Shown piece after piece: positions 39,621 through 51,232 of a stretch of 64,000 nt of DNA; position 1 is the first letter of the stretch; the number at the start of each line of letters is the position of its first letter. The stretch is from NCBI RefSeq assembly GCF_030067815.1, contig NZ_CP125968.1, positions 2,968,001 through 3,032,000 on the forward strand, given 5' to 3'. The translations under genes and the position numbers were made by a program. Under the pieces are notes generated by a model. The model was not told the DNA's origin, searched no databases, and worked only from the letters and a program-made list of their open reading frames with translations. The stretch comes from Sporosarcina thermotolerans (GTDB taxonomy: Bacteria; Bacillota; Bacilli; Bacillales_A; Planococcaceae).

Positions 39621-40323
39621 TGCGAAGTAAAGCCAATTCATCTTCCTTTAATTCACGATATTCCCCAAGCTTCAACCCTTCATCTAACTGCAACGGTCCC
39701 ATCGATAGGCGTTTAAGATAGATAACCCGCTTACCCACAGCCTCGAACATACGCTTAACCTGATGGAATTTCCCTTCAGTAATTGTCAGTTCGATTTCGG
39801 ATACATCGGCAGATTTTAAAATCCGAAGCTTGCCAGGTTTGGTGAAATAACCGTCGTCAAGCGTCACCCCTTCAGAAAACCTCGCAATATCTTCTTCAGT
39901 GACGACTCCTTCAATATGCGCATAATACGTTTTCGGAACTTCTTTCTTCGGTGATAATAATTCATGGGTCAGCTTTCCGTCATTGGTGATTAACAACAGG
40001 CCTTCCGTGTCCTTATCAAGACGGCCAACCGGGAAAGGCTCAAAATGTCTGTACTCATTATCCAATAAATCAATGACAGTCCGATCCCGAAGGTCTTCTG
40101 TCGCCGATATAACCCCTTGCGGTTTATGCATCATTAAGTATATGAATTCCCTATATACGATCCGCTCACCAAGGATCGTTACTTCATCCAATTCTGGATC
40201 AACGTGAAGCGCAGGGTCCTTCACCTGTTCACTATTCACCTGTATTGCGCCTTTCTTCAGAAGCTGGCGCACTTCTTTACGCGAGCCGAATCCCATATTC
40301 GCGAGTAATTTATCCAAACGCAT
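39598..40323 (-). CDS. rsuA: RsuA-family 16S rRNA pseudouridine synthase (YtzG)
   Basis: 241 residues: N-terminal S4 domain (MRLDKLLANMGFGSRKEVRQLLKKGAIQVN), then the catalytic PVGRLDKDTEGLLLITNDG with its aspartate, and GKFHQVKRMFEAVGKRV. Isomerises a uridine of small-subunit rRNA. It follows ytgP by three bases on the same strand, so they are co-transcribed. Confidence 0.93.
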   Translation of the reverse strand: MRLDKLLANMGFGSRKEVRQLLKKGAIQVNSEQVKDPALHVDPELDEVTILGERIVYREFIYLMMHKPQGVISATEDLRDRTVIDLLDNEYRHFEPFPVGRLDKDTEGLLLITNDGKLTHELLSPKKEVPKTYYAHIEGVVTEEDIARFSEGVTLDDGYFTKPGKLRILKSADVSEIELTITEGKFHQVKRMFEAVGKRVIYLKRLSMGPLQLDEGLKLGEYRELKEDELALLRNEKAELD

Positions 40324-40326
40324 TGA

Positions 40327-41942
40327 TTATCCTCCAAACCCTAACTTCTTCGTAATTCTCGTTAAACGATCACCAAATAACTTTTGAGCAAGACCTGATT
40401 TTAACGCCAAGGCTCCATACACAGTTGCCCCAACAAAAGCACAAATCAGAACGTAAAGCAGCGCTTGCATTTTACCACCAACTGGACTGATTGCAAGTAA
40501 TCCTTTTAAAGTAAAGTGGACTGCAATAAACATAATAACGTTGAAAATCCCGATAAGGATCAATCGCCTGAACACCATTCTCGAATGGTAATTGAGCACC
40601 TTCGATATCACAAACAGATTAATGGAAACTGCTATTCCATATCCGATTGTTGTTGCAGCTATCGCGCCGTTCACTTCGAAAAGCTTGATAAGAGGGATAT
40701 TCAAAATCATTTTAACCAGTAAGCCCGTAAGCGATGTAAAGACAATCCATTTATGTTTATCGATCCCTTGAAGGATGGCAGCTGTTACGGTGAAGAGTCC
40801 AAACAGGATTGCGACTGGTGCATATGTAGCCAGCACATCGGCACCGATTGAATTTTCGCTATAGAAAAATGTATATATTTCATTTGAAAGGATTATCAGT
40901 CCGAGGACCATCGGAACTGTCAGAAACAGCATGATCTGGTATGTTTGGTCGAGTGACCTGCTGATTCCCTTCTGATCTTTTTTCGTGTAGAAACCTGTTA
41001 TGACAGGAATTAATGCCATTGAAAACCCTGTCGCAACCATTACGGGTATCATGACAACCTTATGTGTCAAAAAGTTGAGCATCGTAAAATACATAGTCGT
41101 GACGTCTTTTAAACCAATTGATTTCATCGCATCTTTGAATGTGATCATATCCACGAATTGATATAAGGGATTGATAACGCCAACAAGAACGAAAGGTATT
41201 GTATAACCGATAACTTCTTTGTACATATCGAAAAAAGTAATATCACTTGCCGGTGGACTGCTCTCATACAGTTGCTTGAACTCGGGTTTGTATTTCAACC
41301 AGTATTTATACAAAACAACCAGCCCCGCCAACGCACCGATGAAAGCTGCAAACACAGCAAATTTAACAGCTATCCTTGGCGAGAGATCTAAAACATTCAC
41401 TACGATGAACGCCCAAGAAGCACGACAATAATCCTAACAATTTGTTCAATAAGCTGTGAAACGGAAGTCGGCTCAAACTTCTGATTTCCTTGCAAGTAAC
41501 CACGGACGATACTCATAAGCGGGACGACAAGCAATGCGTAGCTCACCCAGCGAATGACGGATGTGATCTCTGCGATTGTAAAATTTTTGTCGTCAGCATC
41601 TATGACGAGATGCGCTATCGGTTCTGCCATGAAAAATAATACTAAGAACGATAATACCCCCGTCACAACCATGACAAGCATTCCGGATTTCATCAGTTTC
41701 CGACCGGTAGCGTAATCCCCTACAGCATTATATTTTGATACAAATTTTGAAATGGCCAGTGGTGCACCTGAAATCGCAACAGCTAACGCCAAATTATAAG
41801 GAATGTATGCATATTGATATAAACCAACATTCTCCTCACCAACAATGGCATAAAACGGAATAACATATAAAAGACCGAGCGCCTTGGATAAAAAGAGCCC
41901 GATTGTTAAAATGGCCGTGCCTTTTACAAGGTTTGATGACAT
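40327..41942 (-). CDS. ytgP: YtgP, MATE/MurJ-like lipid flippase, one frameshift
   Basis: About 538 residues when joined, with roughly 14 membrane helices. N-terminal block LVKGTAILTIGLFLSKALGLLYVIPFYAIVG is typical of the polysaccharide exporter / MurJ-Amj-YtgP group. The frame breaks near 41411 (VVLLGAFIVVNVLDLSPR restored by one G). ATG 41942 has GGAAGGATC upstream. Probably flips lipid II or a related wall precursor. Confidence 0.88.
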
Positions 41943-42129
41943 ATTTGATCCTTCCAATCTTAAGAACTACTTGACAAAGCTACTTATCAGTTTAACCCCA
42001 GCCGACACTTTTCACAATGATTAACTGAATTCAGCCTATGTTCCACCCCTACAAAAATTGACGGATCGAATAGTTACTCCTAATAGGATAAAAATGCAAA
42101 TCCAGGCTGAATTAAGTTAACCCTCCGGG

Positions 42130-42206
42130 GGATGTCACAGATTTTCAAAGGAGCTTTTCGAGCAAGCTCGAAAAAATCTGGACACAATTCCGCCAAGGCG
42201 GAATTG
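42130..42206. repeat. Pair of perfect hairpins before ytfP
   Basis: TTTTCGAGC-AA-GCTCGAAAA (42155-42174) nested in CAGATTTTC...AAAAATCTG, and CAATTCCGCC-AA-GGCGGAATTG (42185-42206). Both have two-base AA loops, unlike terminators. They fill the gap between ytgP and ytfP. Confidence 0.65.
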
Positions 42207-42221
42207 ATTGGACAGTTCATG

Positions 42222-42227
42222 TATAAT
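42222..42227 (+). promoter_or_regulatory. -10 box of ytfP
   Basis: TATAAT preceded by TG, about 30 bases before the start; -35 unclear because the second hairpin occupies it. Confidence 0.4.
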
Positions 42228-42256
42228 GGAGAAAAACTGAAAGTGTGGTTCCATTT

Positions 42257-43518
<1,262 letters not shown>

Positions 43519-43537
43519 GTTTGTAATGTAGGCGGCA

Positions 43538-43620
43538 GATTATTCGGTGCAGAATCCGATTCTTGAGCGCGGAAAGACGATTCTCGAGCGAGGATGACAG
43601 TTCTTGGGCTGGGATGGATT
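43538..43620. repeat. 20/21-bp phased repeat array E (about 4 units)
   Basis: GATTCTTGAGCG and variants (GATTATTCGGTG, GATTCTCGAGCG, GTTCTTGGGCTG) begin at 43538, 43558, 43579 and about 43599, spacing 20-21 bases. Located between converging ytfP and leuS. Shares GAGCG with array D. Confidence 0.65.
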
Positions 43621-43661
43621 CCTTTGAACAATAGTATCTCTCACCGATAAGATTTCAACAA

Positions 43662-43706
43662 AAAAATCCACGGAAAAAGAATTTACTCTTTCCCGTGGAT
43701 TTTTCA
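43662..43706. terminator. Bidirectional terminator between ytfP and leuS
   Basis: AAAAATCCACGG/CCGTGGATTTTT hairpin, with inner AAAGA/TCTTT pairing, just before the leuS stop. Confidence 0.85.
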
Positions 43707-43710
43707 TTTA

Positions 43711-46124
43711 TTAAACAGCAACAATATTGACCAATCTACCAGGAATTGCAATAACTTTCTTCAATTCCTTCCCATCGATCCATTGCTTCACTTGATCATC
43801 TTCAAGCGCGACTTTCTCTAATTCTTCCTTTGTAATATCTTTAGCAACATTGATCTTCGCACGGACTTTACCGTTGATTTGTACAGCTACTTCCACTGTA
43901 TCATCGAATAGTTTCGATTCATCGAAGGACGGCCATGCAACATAGCAAATCGATTCGCTATGACCTAACTTCTCCCATAGCTCTTCCGCAAGATGCGGAG
44001 TGATCGGTGAAATCATGATGACGAAGCCTTCAACAAATTCTTTAGGAATCGAGTCGACTTTATAGCCTTCATTGATGAACACCATCATCTGCGAAATTGC
44101 AGTGTTATTGCGCATTCCTTCGAAGTCCTCAGTCACTTTTTTCACAGTTTGGTGATACACCTTTTCAAGTGCGCCACCCGGCGTGCCTCCGATTTTCGAG
44201 CTAAGCGTTCCATCTTCATTGACGAATAGTCGCCAGATGCGATCCAAGAAACGGCGCGCTCCATCAAGGCCGTTCGTTGACCATTCTTTTGATGCGTCAA
44301 GTGGACCCATGAACATTTCGTATAGGCGAAGTGTATCCGCTCCATGCGAATGGACGATATCGTCAGGATTGATGACGTTGCCAAGAGACTTAGACATTTT
44401 CACATGTCCTTCTCCAAGGATCATTCCTTGGTTGAACAGCTTTTGGAATGGCTCCTTCGTTGGAACGACACCGATATCATAAAGCACTTTATGCCAGAAA
44501 CGAGCATATAGAAGGTGAAGTACCGCATGCTCCGCTCCGCCGACGTAAATGTCAACCGGCAACCAGCGTTCTGCAAGCTTCGGATCAATCAGCATTTCAT
44601 CATTATCCGGGTCGATATAACGCAGATAGTACCAGCAGCTTCCTGCCCATTGCGGCATTGTATTCGTTTCACGGCGGCCTTTCATGCCAGTTTCCGGATC
44701 AACGACGTTAACCCACTCTTCGATATTTGCAAGCGGAGATTCACCTGTTCCACTTGGCTTGATATTATCCGTCTTCGGTAGCATTAACGGAAGTTCGGAT
44801 TCATCGACCGTAGTCATGGAACCGTCTTCCCAATGAATGACTGGGATTGGTTCACCCCAATAACGTTGTCTTGAGAATAGCCAATCGCGAAGACGGTACG
44901 TGATCTTCTTCTCGCCTTTTCCGTTTTCAACGAACCAAGCAATTGCCTTTTCGATTGCTTCTTCTTTGCCCAACCCATCCAAGAAACCAGAATTGATATG
45001 CTCGCCGTCGCCAACATAAGCTTCCTTCGTAACATCGCCACCGGCAACGACTTCTACGATTGGCAATTTGAATTCAACCGCAAACTCATAATCCCTCTCG
45101 TCATGTGCAGGAACTGCCATGATCGCACCCGTACCATATGAAGCAAGCACATAATCCGCAATCCAGATCGGCATCTTCTCGCCGCTTGCTGGGTTGATTG
45201 CATAAGAGCCTGTGAATACGCCCGTCTTCTCTTTCGCAAGATCTGTACGTTCTAAGTCACTCTTCGTTTTCACTTTATCCAAATAAGCGTCAACTGCTGC
45301 CTGTTGTTCAGCAGTCGTAATTTGCTTAACAAGCTTATGCTCAGGAGCAAGTACCGCATATGTCGCACCGAAAATCGTATCCGGACGAGTTGTGAAAGCT
45401 TCGAATGAAAGATCTGTTCCGCCAATTTCGAATGTCAACTGAGCACCTTCAGAACGACCGATCCAGTTCCGTTGCATATCCTTCAAGCTATCCGGCCAGT
45501 CAAGATCATCCAAATCTTCAAGTAGGCGATCCGCATATTCCGTAATACGCAATACCCATTGACGCATCGGACGACGTTCTACTGGATGGCCACCACGTTC
45601 CGATTTCCCGTCGATTACTTCTTCATTCGCAAGGACAGTTCCAAGTGCAGGACACCAGTTTACAGGCACTTCATCAATATACGCCAAGCCTTTTTTAAAC
45701 AGTTGGATGAAATCCATTGCGTCCATTTGTAGTACTTCGGATCTGTTGTATTCACTTCACGATCCCAGTCATAAGAGAACCCAAGATCATCCATTTGGCG
45801 TTTGAACGTCGCAATATTTTTCGCGGTGAACTCAGCAGGGTCATTACCCGTATCAATTGCATATTGCTCGGCTGGAAGACCAAATGCATCCCATCCCATC
45901 GGGTGAAGGACATTATGACCTTGCTTTCTTTTGAATGAACTTAAAATATCCGTTGCGATATAGCCAAGTGGATGTCCGACGTGAAGTCCTGCACCTGACG
46001 GATATGGGAACATATCAAGGGCGTAGAATTTCGGCTTTGATTCATCGTTGACCATTTTGTATGTCTTATTGTCTTTCCAATACTGTTGCCACTTCTTCTC
46101 GATTTGTACATGTTGATAACTCAT
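43711..46124 (-). CDS. leuS: Leucyl-tRNA synthetase, one frameshift
   Basis: About 804 residues when joined. HIGH motif as HVGHPLGY ([21 protein letters not shown], near residue 45), editing domain ([19 protein letters not shown]), and KMSKS as [14 protein letters not shown]. The frame breaks near 45711: WTQWIF must continue to [23 protein letters not shown], requiring one extra T. An essential single-copy enzyme, so the break is almost surely a sequencing error. Controlled by the T-box upstream. Confidence 0.97.
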
Positions 46125-46159
46125 TCTGATTCATTCCTTTCCATTACAAACAAAATCGC

Positions 46160-46425
46160 GTTTTGCGGGAATTAAAAAACTCCCGTCCCTTAAAGATAAG
46201 GGACGAGAGGTATGTATACTCCCGCGGTGCCACCCAAATTGACGGCAATGCCGCCCAACTTGTTTCCTTAACGCGGAAAACGGCACCGGTTACTTTTCGT
46301 TCACCGATACAGGCTCATAGGCGAGTTCATCGTAGTCGTACAGGCTCGCACCAACCGCCTGCTCTCTTCAATCGACCGTACCGATTACTAGTTCCTCTTC
46401 ACTGCCAACGCTATTTGAATTCAGT
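46160..46425 (-). promoter_or_regulatory. T-box riboswitch of leuS
   Basis: Minus-strand T-box core GGGTGGCACCGCG (46235-46223) followed by a terminator hairpin (CTCGTCCCTTATC/AAGGGACGGGAG, 46211-46178) and a T run. A CTC leucine codon at 46325-46323 (GATGAACTCGCC) fits the specifier. Senses uncharged tRNA-Leu. Confidence 0.92.
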
Positions 46426-46539
46426 TTATTGTAGTGTACCCGAAATTGTTCCAATTTACAAACTAGATGTCTAATAATTTGATGGAAGCCGCTACAAAGC
46501 AGGTGAGTCCAAGGTCCTTTTTTGGTAATAAATTTCCGG

Positions 46540-46623
46540 ATTCAATAGATAACTATGCATATTCAATAGATAACTCTTTCGATTCGATAGATATGTTGTC
46601 TGATTCAATAGATAAAAATAATG
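46540..46623. repeat. 21-bp phased repeat array F (4 units)
   Basis: ATTCAATAGATA (one unit ATTCGATAGATA) begins at 46540, 46561, 46582 and 46603, exactly 21 bases apart; the remaining 9 bases vary. It lies between the leuS leader and the 3' end of the CoA-transferase gene. Confidence 0.82.
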
Positions 46624-46657
46624 CCAAGCTCATTAACGAGGATTTGGCATTTAGTGA

Positions 46658-47302
46658 TCAACCAATATTCACTTTTAATTCAGCTTCTGTCGAGTTAATG
46701 ACGTCTTCGACAGTGAACCCCTCGAAAACTTCCTTCAGTTCCAAGCCTTCCGGTGTCACGTCAATTAAAGCTCTTTCCGTGATGATTTTATGGACAACGC
46801 CTTTTCCTGTCAAAGGAAGTGAGCATTCTTTTTTAATCTTAGCTGATCCGTCTTTTGCAACATGATCCATGATGACGATGATCTTCTTTGCGCCATGCAC
46901 AAGATCCATCGCGCCGCCCATGCCTTTGATCATCTTTCCAGGAATCATCCAGTTCGCGAGATCCCCTTTTTCGGACACTTCCATTCCACCAAGGATTGCA
47001 ACATCGACATGTCCGCCACGGATCATTGCGAATGATTCCGCGCTATTGAAGAATGCCGATCCTGGGATTGTCGTAACTGTTTCTTTTCCTGCGTTTATCA
47101 GATCAGGATCAACTTCATCCTCCGTCGGGTACGGTCCGATTCCAAGAAGACCATTTTCCGATTGAAGCACAACAGTCTTATCATCCGAAATATAGTTAGC
47201 GACCAGTGTTGGCATGCCGATTCCAAGATTTACGTAATCGCCATTGTTAATTTCCTTTTCCGCGCGTCTAGCAATTCTTTCTCTGTAATTAATTGTCGTC
47301 AT
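46658..47302 (-). CDS. scoB: 3-oxoacid CoA-transferase subunit B
   Basis: 214 residues. Family motif [12 protein letters not shown] holds the catalytic glutamate (S-E-N-G), with [23 protein letters not shown] downstream. ATG 47302 has GGGGA nine bases upstream. Pairs with subunit A just upstream to move CoA between succinyl-CoA and acetoacetate-type acids. The exact acid specificity (ScoAB versus AtoDA) is not certain. Confidence 0.9.
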   Translation of the reverse strand: MTTINYRERIARRAEKEINNGDYVNLGIGMPTLVANYISDDKTVVLQSENGLLGIGPYPTEDEVDPDLINAGKETVTTIPGSAFFNSAESFAMIRGGHVDVAILGGMEVSEKGDLANWMIPGKMIKGMGGAMDLVHGAKKIIVIMDHVAKDGSAKIKKECSLPLTGKGVVHKIITERALIDVTPEGLELKEVFEGFTVEDVINSTEAELKVNIG

Positions 47303-47320
47303 GGTGAACATTCCCCTTCC

Positions 47321-48006
47321 TTATCGCGTAGTTAACCGCTCAATTCGTTTTTCCTGATCCGCTTGCAATAACCCTTGTACATAGATGCTTGGCGTGTGGA
47401 TTGTTGCAGGACTTAGTTGCCCCGTTTCTACGATCTCCTCCACTTCAGCAATCGTCACGCGTCCTGCTGCCGCCATCATCGGGTTGAAGTTTTGTGCTGT
47501 CTTGTTGTAGATCAAGTTCCCAAGCTTATCCGCCTTTGCTGCGCGGATCAATGCAAAATCGGCAACCAACGCTTCTTCAAGGACATATTCTTTGCCATCA
47601 AAAATTCTTGTTTCCTTACCATCGGCTACAGTCGTTCCAACCCCTGCTGGAGTGTAAAAAGCAGGAATTCCAGCACCACCGGCTCGTATCTTTTCCGCAA
47701 GCGTTCCTTGAGGAGTCAGCTCAACTTCAATTTCGCCGGATAGGACCTGACGTTCAAATTCTTTGTTTTCCCAACATATGAACCTATCATCTTTTTAATC
47801 TGCTTTTCCTTCAATAAAAGACCTAATCCCCATTCATCTACGCCACAGTTATTCGATATAATCGTCAAATCCTTAACACCCTTTTCGACCAAAGCCAAAA
47901 TGAGCTGCTCAGGAATTCCAACTAAACCAAAGCCACCTACCATTAAAGTTGAACCATCTTCAATTTGTGAAATCGCTTCCATCGCTGTTGAATAAATCGG
48001 TTTCAT
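47321..48006 (-). CDS. scoA: 3-oxoacid CoA-transferase subunit A, one frameshift
   Basis: About 229 residues when joined. CoA-binding glycine motif [17 protein letters not shown] and [14 protein letters not shown]. The frame breaks near 47770: [36 protein letters not shown] is restored by one G. Good RBS (AGGGGCAGG). 18 bases upstream of scoB; one operon. Confidence 0.9.
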
Positions 48007-48097
48007 TTCGCCTGCCCCTTCAATTACTTGAATAATTGCTACTAGCCTACCTATATTTAATCAAACTATTTTGATTGACGCAATCATCCTTGTTAAA

Positions 48098-48130
48098 AAA
48101 CCGGAAATCCTTATTGGATCTCCGGTTTTT
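48098..48130 (-). terminator. Terminator of the MFS gene
   Basis: CCGGAGATCC/GGATTTCCGG hairpin then TTTTTTAAC on the minus strand; overlaps the end of the gene. Confidence 0.85.
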
Positions 48131-49295
48131 GATTGGACGACTTTAGTGGTCGGTCATATAGGATTGTAGTTAAGATTGTAATCACCATAAGGCTTGTAAG
48201 CAGCAATAACATCATTTTCATTCCATGAATCTCTACCAAGACACCACCCGCTAATGGTCCTATCATACGACCGATTGTGGCGGCGGAGTTCACAACTCCT
48301 TGATAAAATCCATCTTTTCCTTTCGGAGCCAGTTGACTCGCTATCGTTGGGATAACTGGCCATACAATCATTTCGCCGAAAGTAAGAATAACCATCGAAA
48401 CGACGAACATCTTGAACGAGCCCGCAAAGCTAACAACAATAAACGAGATGATAAAAATGGAAGTACCGATAAGCATTTGTGTTTTCAGCTGTTTTTCAAT
48501 ACGTTTGATAAGTGGTTTGATGATTGGTTGACCGAGCACAATTAGTAATCCATTGATTGTCCAAATTAAACTGTATTCGCGTAATGTTACTCCGATTGAC
48601 AAAGCATGTGTGGATATAGTTGTTGACCATTGTGAGTAGACAAGCCAAGTGATCAAATAGCCTGTAACTAGGATAAGAAGGGCGTAAAAAGGTGCCTTAT
48701 ACTTAATAGGTGTAGTCTCCCTAATGATATCCGTATGTCGTTCAGGAGCAATTTCCAATTTCTTATATCCGAAGTAAGCGATCACTAAAAACAGGATATA
48801 GAACGCAAGATTCGCTGAGAAGATGTAGTCGATATGAACGGATGCAATGAAACCAGCCATTGCAGGACCAATGGCAACTCCGACATTCTGCGCAAGATAA
48901 ATCGAGTTAAATGCTTTTCGACCGCCTTCAGGCCATACTGTACCAACCATTGCATACATACTTGGAAAAATAATACCACCACTAAATCCTAAAACTGTAA
49001 GGAATATTATATAAGGATACCAATTATGATCATAGACAAGATATGCAAGTGCAAGAATTGAGATGACAATGCCGCTAATAATGGATCGGAATCCACCTAT
49101 CCGGTCGAATAAATAGCCGCCAAGTAAGTTGCCCACAACACCTGCAGCTGAATTCGCCATTAGCACAAGTCCTGCTACTGCCAATGATTTTCCGAGGTAT
49201 TCATGCATGTAAATTGTATTCAATGGCCATAGAAATGAATTCCCGATGACATTGACAAACATCCCGATGACAAGCAGCCAAACTTTTTTCGGCAT
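48111..49295 (-). CDS. Major facilitator superfamily transporter
   Basis: 394 residues with 12 predicted membrane helices and the MFS loop motif LGGYLFDRIGGFRS (variant of GxxxDRxGRR) between helices 2 and 3. Resembles drug/proton antiporters of the DHA type, but the substrate cannot be told. Alone in its transcription unit. Confidence 0.85.
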   Translation of the reverse strand: MPKKVWLLVIGMFVNVIGNSFLWPLNTIYMHEYLGKSLAVAGLVLMANSAAGVVGNLLGGYLFDRIGGFRSIISGIVISILALAYLVYDHNWYPYIIFLTVLGFSGGIIFPSMYAMVGTVWPEGGRKAFNSIYLAQNVGVAIGPAMAGFIASVHIDYIFSANLAFYILFLVIAYFGYKKLEIAPERHTDIIRETTPIKYKAPFYALLILVTGYLITWLVYSQWSTTISTHALSIGVTLREYSLIWTINGLLIVLGQPIIKPLIKRIEKQLKTQMLIGTSIFIISFIVVSFAGSFKMFVVSMVILTFGEMIVWPVIPTIASQLAPKGKDGFYQGVVNSAATIGRMIGPLAGGVLVEIHGMKMMLLLLTSLMVITILTTILYDRPLKSSNQKPEIQ

Positions 49296-49493
49296 ACCTG
49301 CTGCCTCCGTTCTTCAAGTAAATTCTAATTCAATCATGATTTTATGCAAAATAAAATCCAGCCTTCTGGCAGGATATTTCGAGTGTATTCCTTTTCACAC
49401 ATTCATACAAGACATACTAAATATGTTCTATAATTCAGATGACACCATTCCCAACTATCGTGATACAATCTACTGTTGAGGAGCTGAATCACA

Positions 49494-50453
49494 ATGCAGA
49501 AATTCAATTACCCGTTTCCCTCTGAAGGGAAACGTTATCATACATGGTCACGCCATTTGAAAGACGAGTTTGGATGCAAAGTATTTAAAGTTGCATTAGA
49601 TGCAGGTTTCGATTGCCCCAATCGCGATGGGACTGTTGCATTCGGGGGCTGTACTTTTTGCAGTGTTGCCGGATCAGGAGATTTCGCCGGAGATCGGGTA
49701 GATCCAATAGAGGTCCAATTCGCACAAGTTCGTGATAAAATGCATCGTAAATGGAAGGATGGAAAGTATCTTGCCTATTTCCAGGCCTATACAAACACCC
49801 ATGCACCCCTTCCCGTATTAAAGGAGAAATTCGAGGCTGCACTTGCGCAAGACGGGGTAGTCGGCATGTCAATCGCAACTCGACCGGATTGTTTGCCTGA
49901 TGATGTTGTTGAATACTTGGCGGAATTAAATGAACGGACCTATTTATGGGTTGAATTAGGATTGCAAACCGTACATGAAAAAACCGCACAATTAGTAAAC
50001 CGGGCACATGATTTCTCAACATATGTAGAAGGTGTTGAAAAGCTAAGAAAACACGGGATACGCGTCTGTACACATATTATTAACGGTCTGCCATTAGAGG
50101 ATTATGACATGATGATGGAAACAGCGAGACAAGTCGCCAAGCTTGATGTACAGGGGATAAAAATCCATTTGCTTCATTTATTAAAAGGTACGCCAATGGT
50201 AAAACAGTATGAAAAAGGAATGGTCGAGTTCTTAAAGATGGACGAATACATCAACCTTGTAGTCGATCAACTTGAAATACTGCCACCAGAGATGATTGTC
50301 CACCGAATTACAGGGGACGGACCGATTGATTTGATGATCGGACCAATGTGGAGTGTTACGAAGTGGGATGTACTGAACGGCATTGATAAAGAAATGGAAC
50401 GTCGTAATAGCTATCAAGGAAAGTTTTTTGAAAGGATGGTTGAACTCATTTGA
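49494..50453 (+). CDS. ytqA: Radical SAM protein YtqA (TIGR01212 family; MnmL-type)
   Basis: 319 residues. A cluster-binding cysteine region FDCPNRDGTVAFGGCTFCS near residue 40 provides three cysteines, then SIATRPDCLPDD and the WVELGLQTVHEKT block of the Elp3-like radical SAM group. Recent work on B. subtilis links YtqA to synthesis of the mnm5s2U34 wobble base together with YtqB; I cite that from memory. Overlaps ytqB by four bases, so the two are translationally coupled. Confidence 0.93.
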   Translation: MQKFNYPFPSEGKRYHTWSRHLKDEFGCKVFKVALDAGFDCPNRDGTVAFGGCTFCSVAGSGDFAGDRVDPIEVQFAQVRDKMHRKWKDGKYLAYFQAYTNTHAPLPVLKEKFEAALAQDGVVGMSIATRPDCLPDDVVEYLAELNERTYLWVELGLQTVHEKTAQLVNRAHDFSTYVEGVEKLRKHGIRVCTHIINGLPLEDYDMMMETARQVAKLDVQGIKIHLLHLLKGTPMVKQYEKGMVEFLKMDEYINLVVDQLEILPPEMIVHRITGDGPIDLMIGPMWSVTKWDVLNGIDKEMERRNSYQGKFFERMVELI

Positions 50454-50995
50454 GTAAAATTCTATTACATCGCGTCCTCCCGTTTTCAAAGCGATTGATT
50501 AGCGAGACTGTTTTTCCCGGGGAAACGGTTGTTGACGCAACTGCCGGCAATGGGAATGATACGTTGTTTTTAGCTGAGCAAGTCGGTACAGAAGGTAAGG
50601 TTTTCGCATTCGATATTCAGGAGGCCGCCATTTTAGCAACTGCGGAAAGACTTGGTGACTTAACAGCGCGAACGACTTTAATACTGGATAGTCATGCGAA
50701 TGTGGATCAGTATGTAGACGAACCGATTGGCGGAGCGATGTTCAACCTTGGGTATCTGCCTTATGCCAATGATAAGTCGATTGTCACTAAACCGGATTCA
50801 ACAATCACGGCTATCCATAAGCTATTAGGGATGCTTAAAAAAGGTGGAATCATCACGATATCCGTCTATGATGGACATGACGGCGGGAAGGAAGAGCGTG
50901 ACGCGTTGCTCGACTATGTGAAAACACTTCATCAGGCAGACGTTCACGTGATCCGCTACGAGCTCCTAAACCAAAGAAATAACCCCCATTTTTAA
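50450..50995 (+). CDS. ytqB: SAM-dependent tRNA methyltransferase YtqB (MnmM)
   Basis: 181 residues. SAM motif VVDATAGNGNDTLFLAEQVG near residue 30 and the catalytic-site block FNLGYLPYANDKSIVTKPDSTI. Starts at TTG within the ytqA stop (TTGA). The family methylates nm5s2U34 in tRNA wobble positions. Position behind ytqA supports a shared pathway. Confidence 0.93.
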   Translation: MSKILLHRVLPFSKRLISETVFPGETVVDATAGNGNDTLFLAEQVGTEGKVFAFDIQEAAILATAERLGDLTARTTLILDSHANVDQYVDEPIGGAMFNLGYLPYANDKSIVTKPDSTITAIHKLLGMLKKGGIITISVYDGHDGGKEERDALLDYVKTLHQADVHVIRYELLNQRNNPHF

Positions 50996-51092
50996 TCGCA
51001 ATCGAAAAAGTGAGGGATTTTGATGAGGTTGTACAAATAAGTAAATAGGAATTTTGTGTTGAAAGAATAGCCTAAAGTGAGGTATATTTCAG

Positions 51093-51222
51093 TTGATTGG
51101 AGCGAAAGGCGGCGACTCCTGTGGGGTCTTGCGCGAATGGTGAGACCCCGCAGGAGCGTAGCGACGAGGAGGCTCACCCGCGCCCCACGGAAAGCGTCCG
51201 CCTGTAGCGGAAATCAACGGTT
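51093..51222. repeat. Bacillales-type intergenic palindromic element
   Basis: Outer arms TTGATTGGAGCGAAAGGCGG and GCGGAAATCAAC, inner GGTGAGACCCCGCAGGAGCG-type hairpins. About 130 bp, G+C-rich, same ends as the element at 21.1 kb. This kind of element is scattered through many Bacillales genomes. Non-coding. Confidence 0.8.
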
Positions 51223-51232
51223 TCTGACTAAT

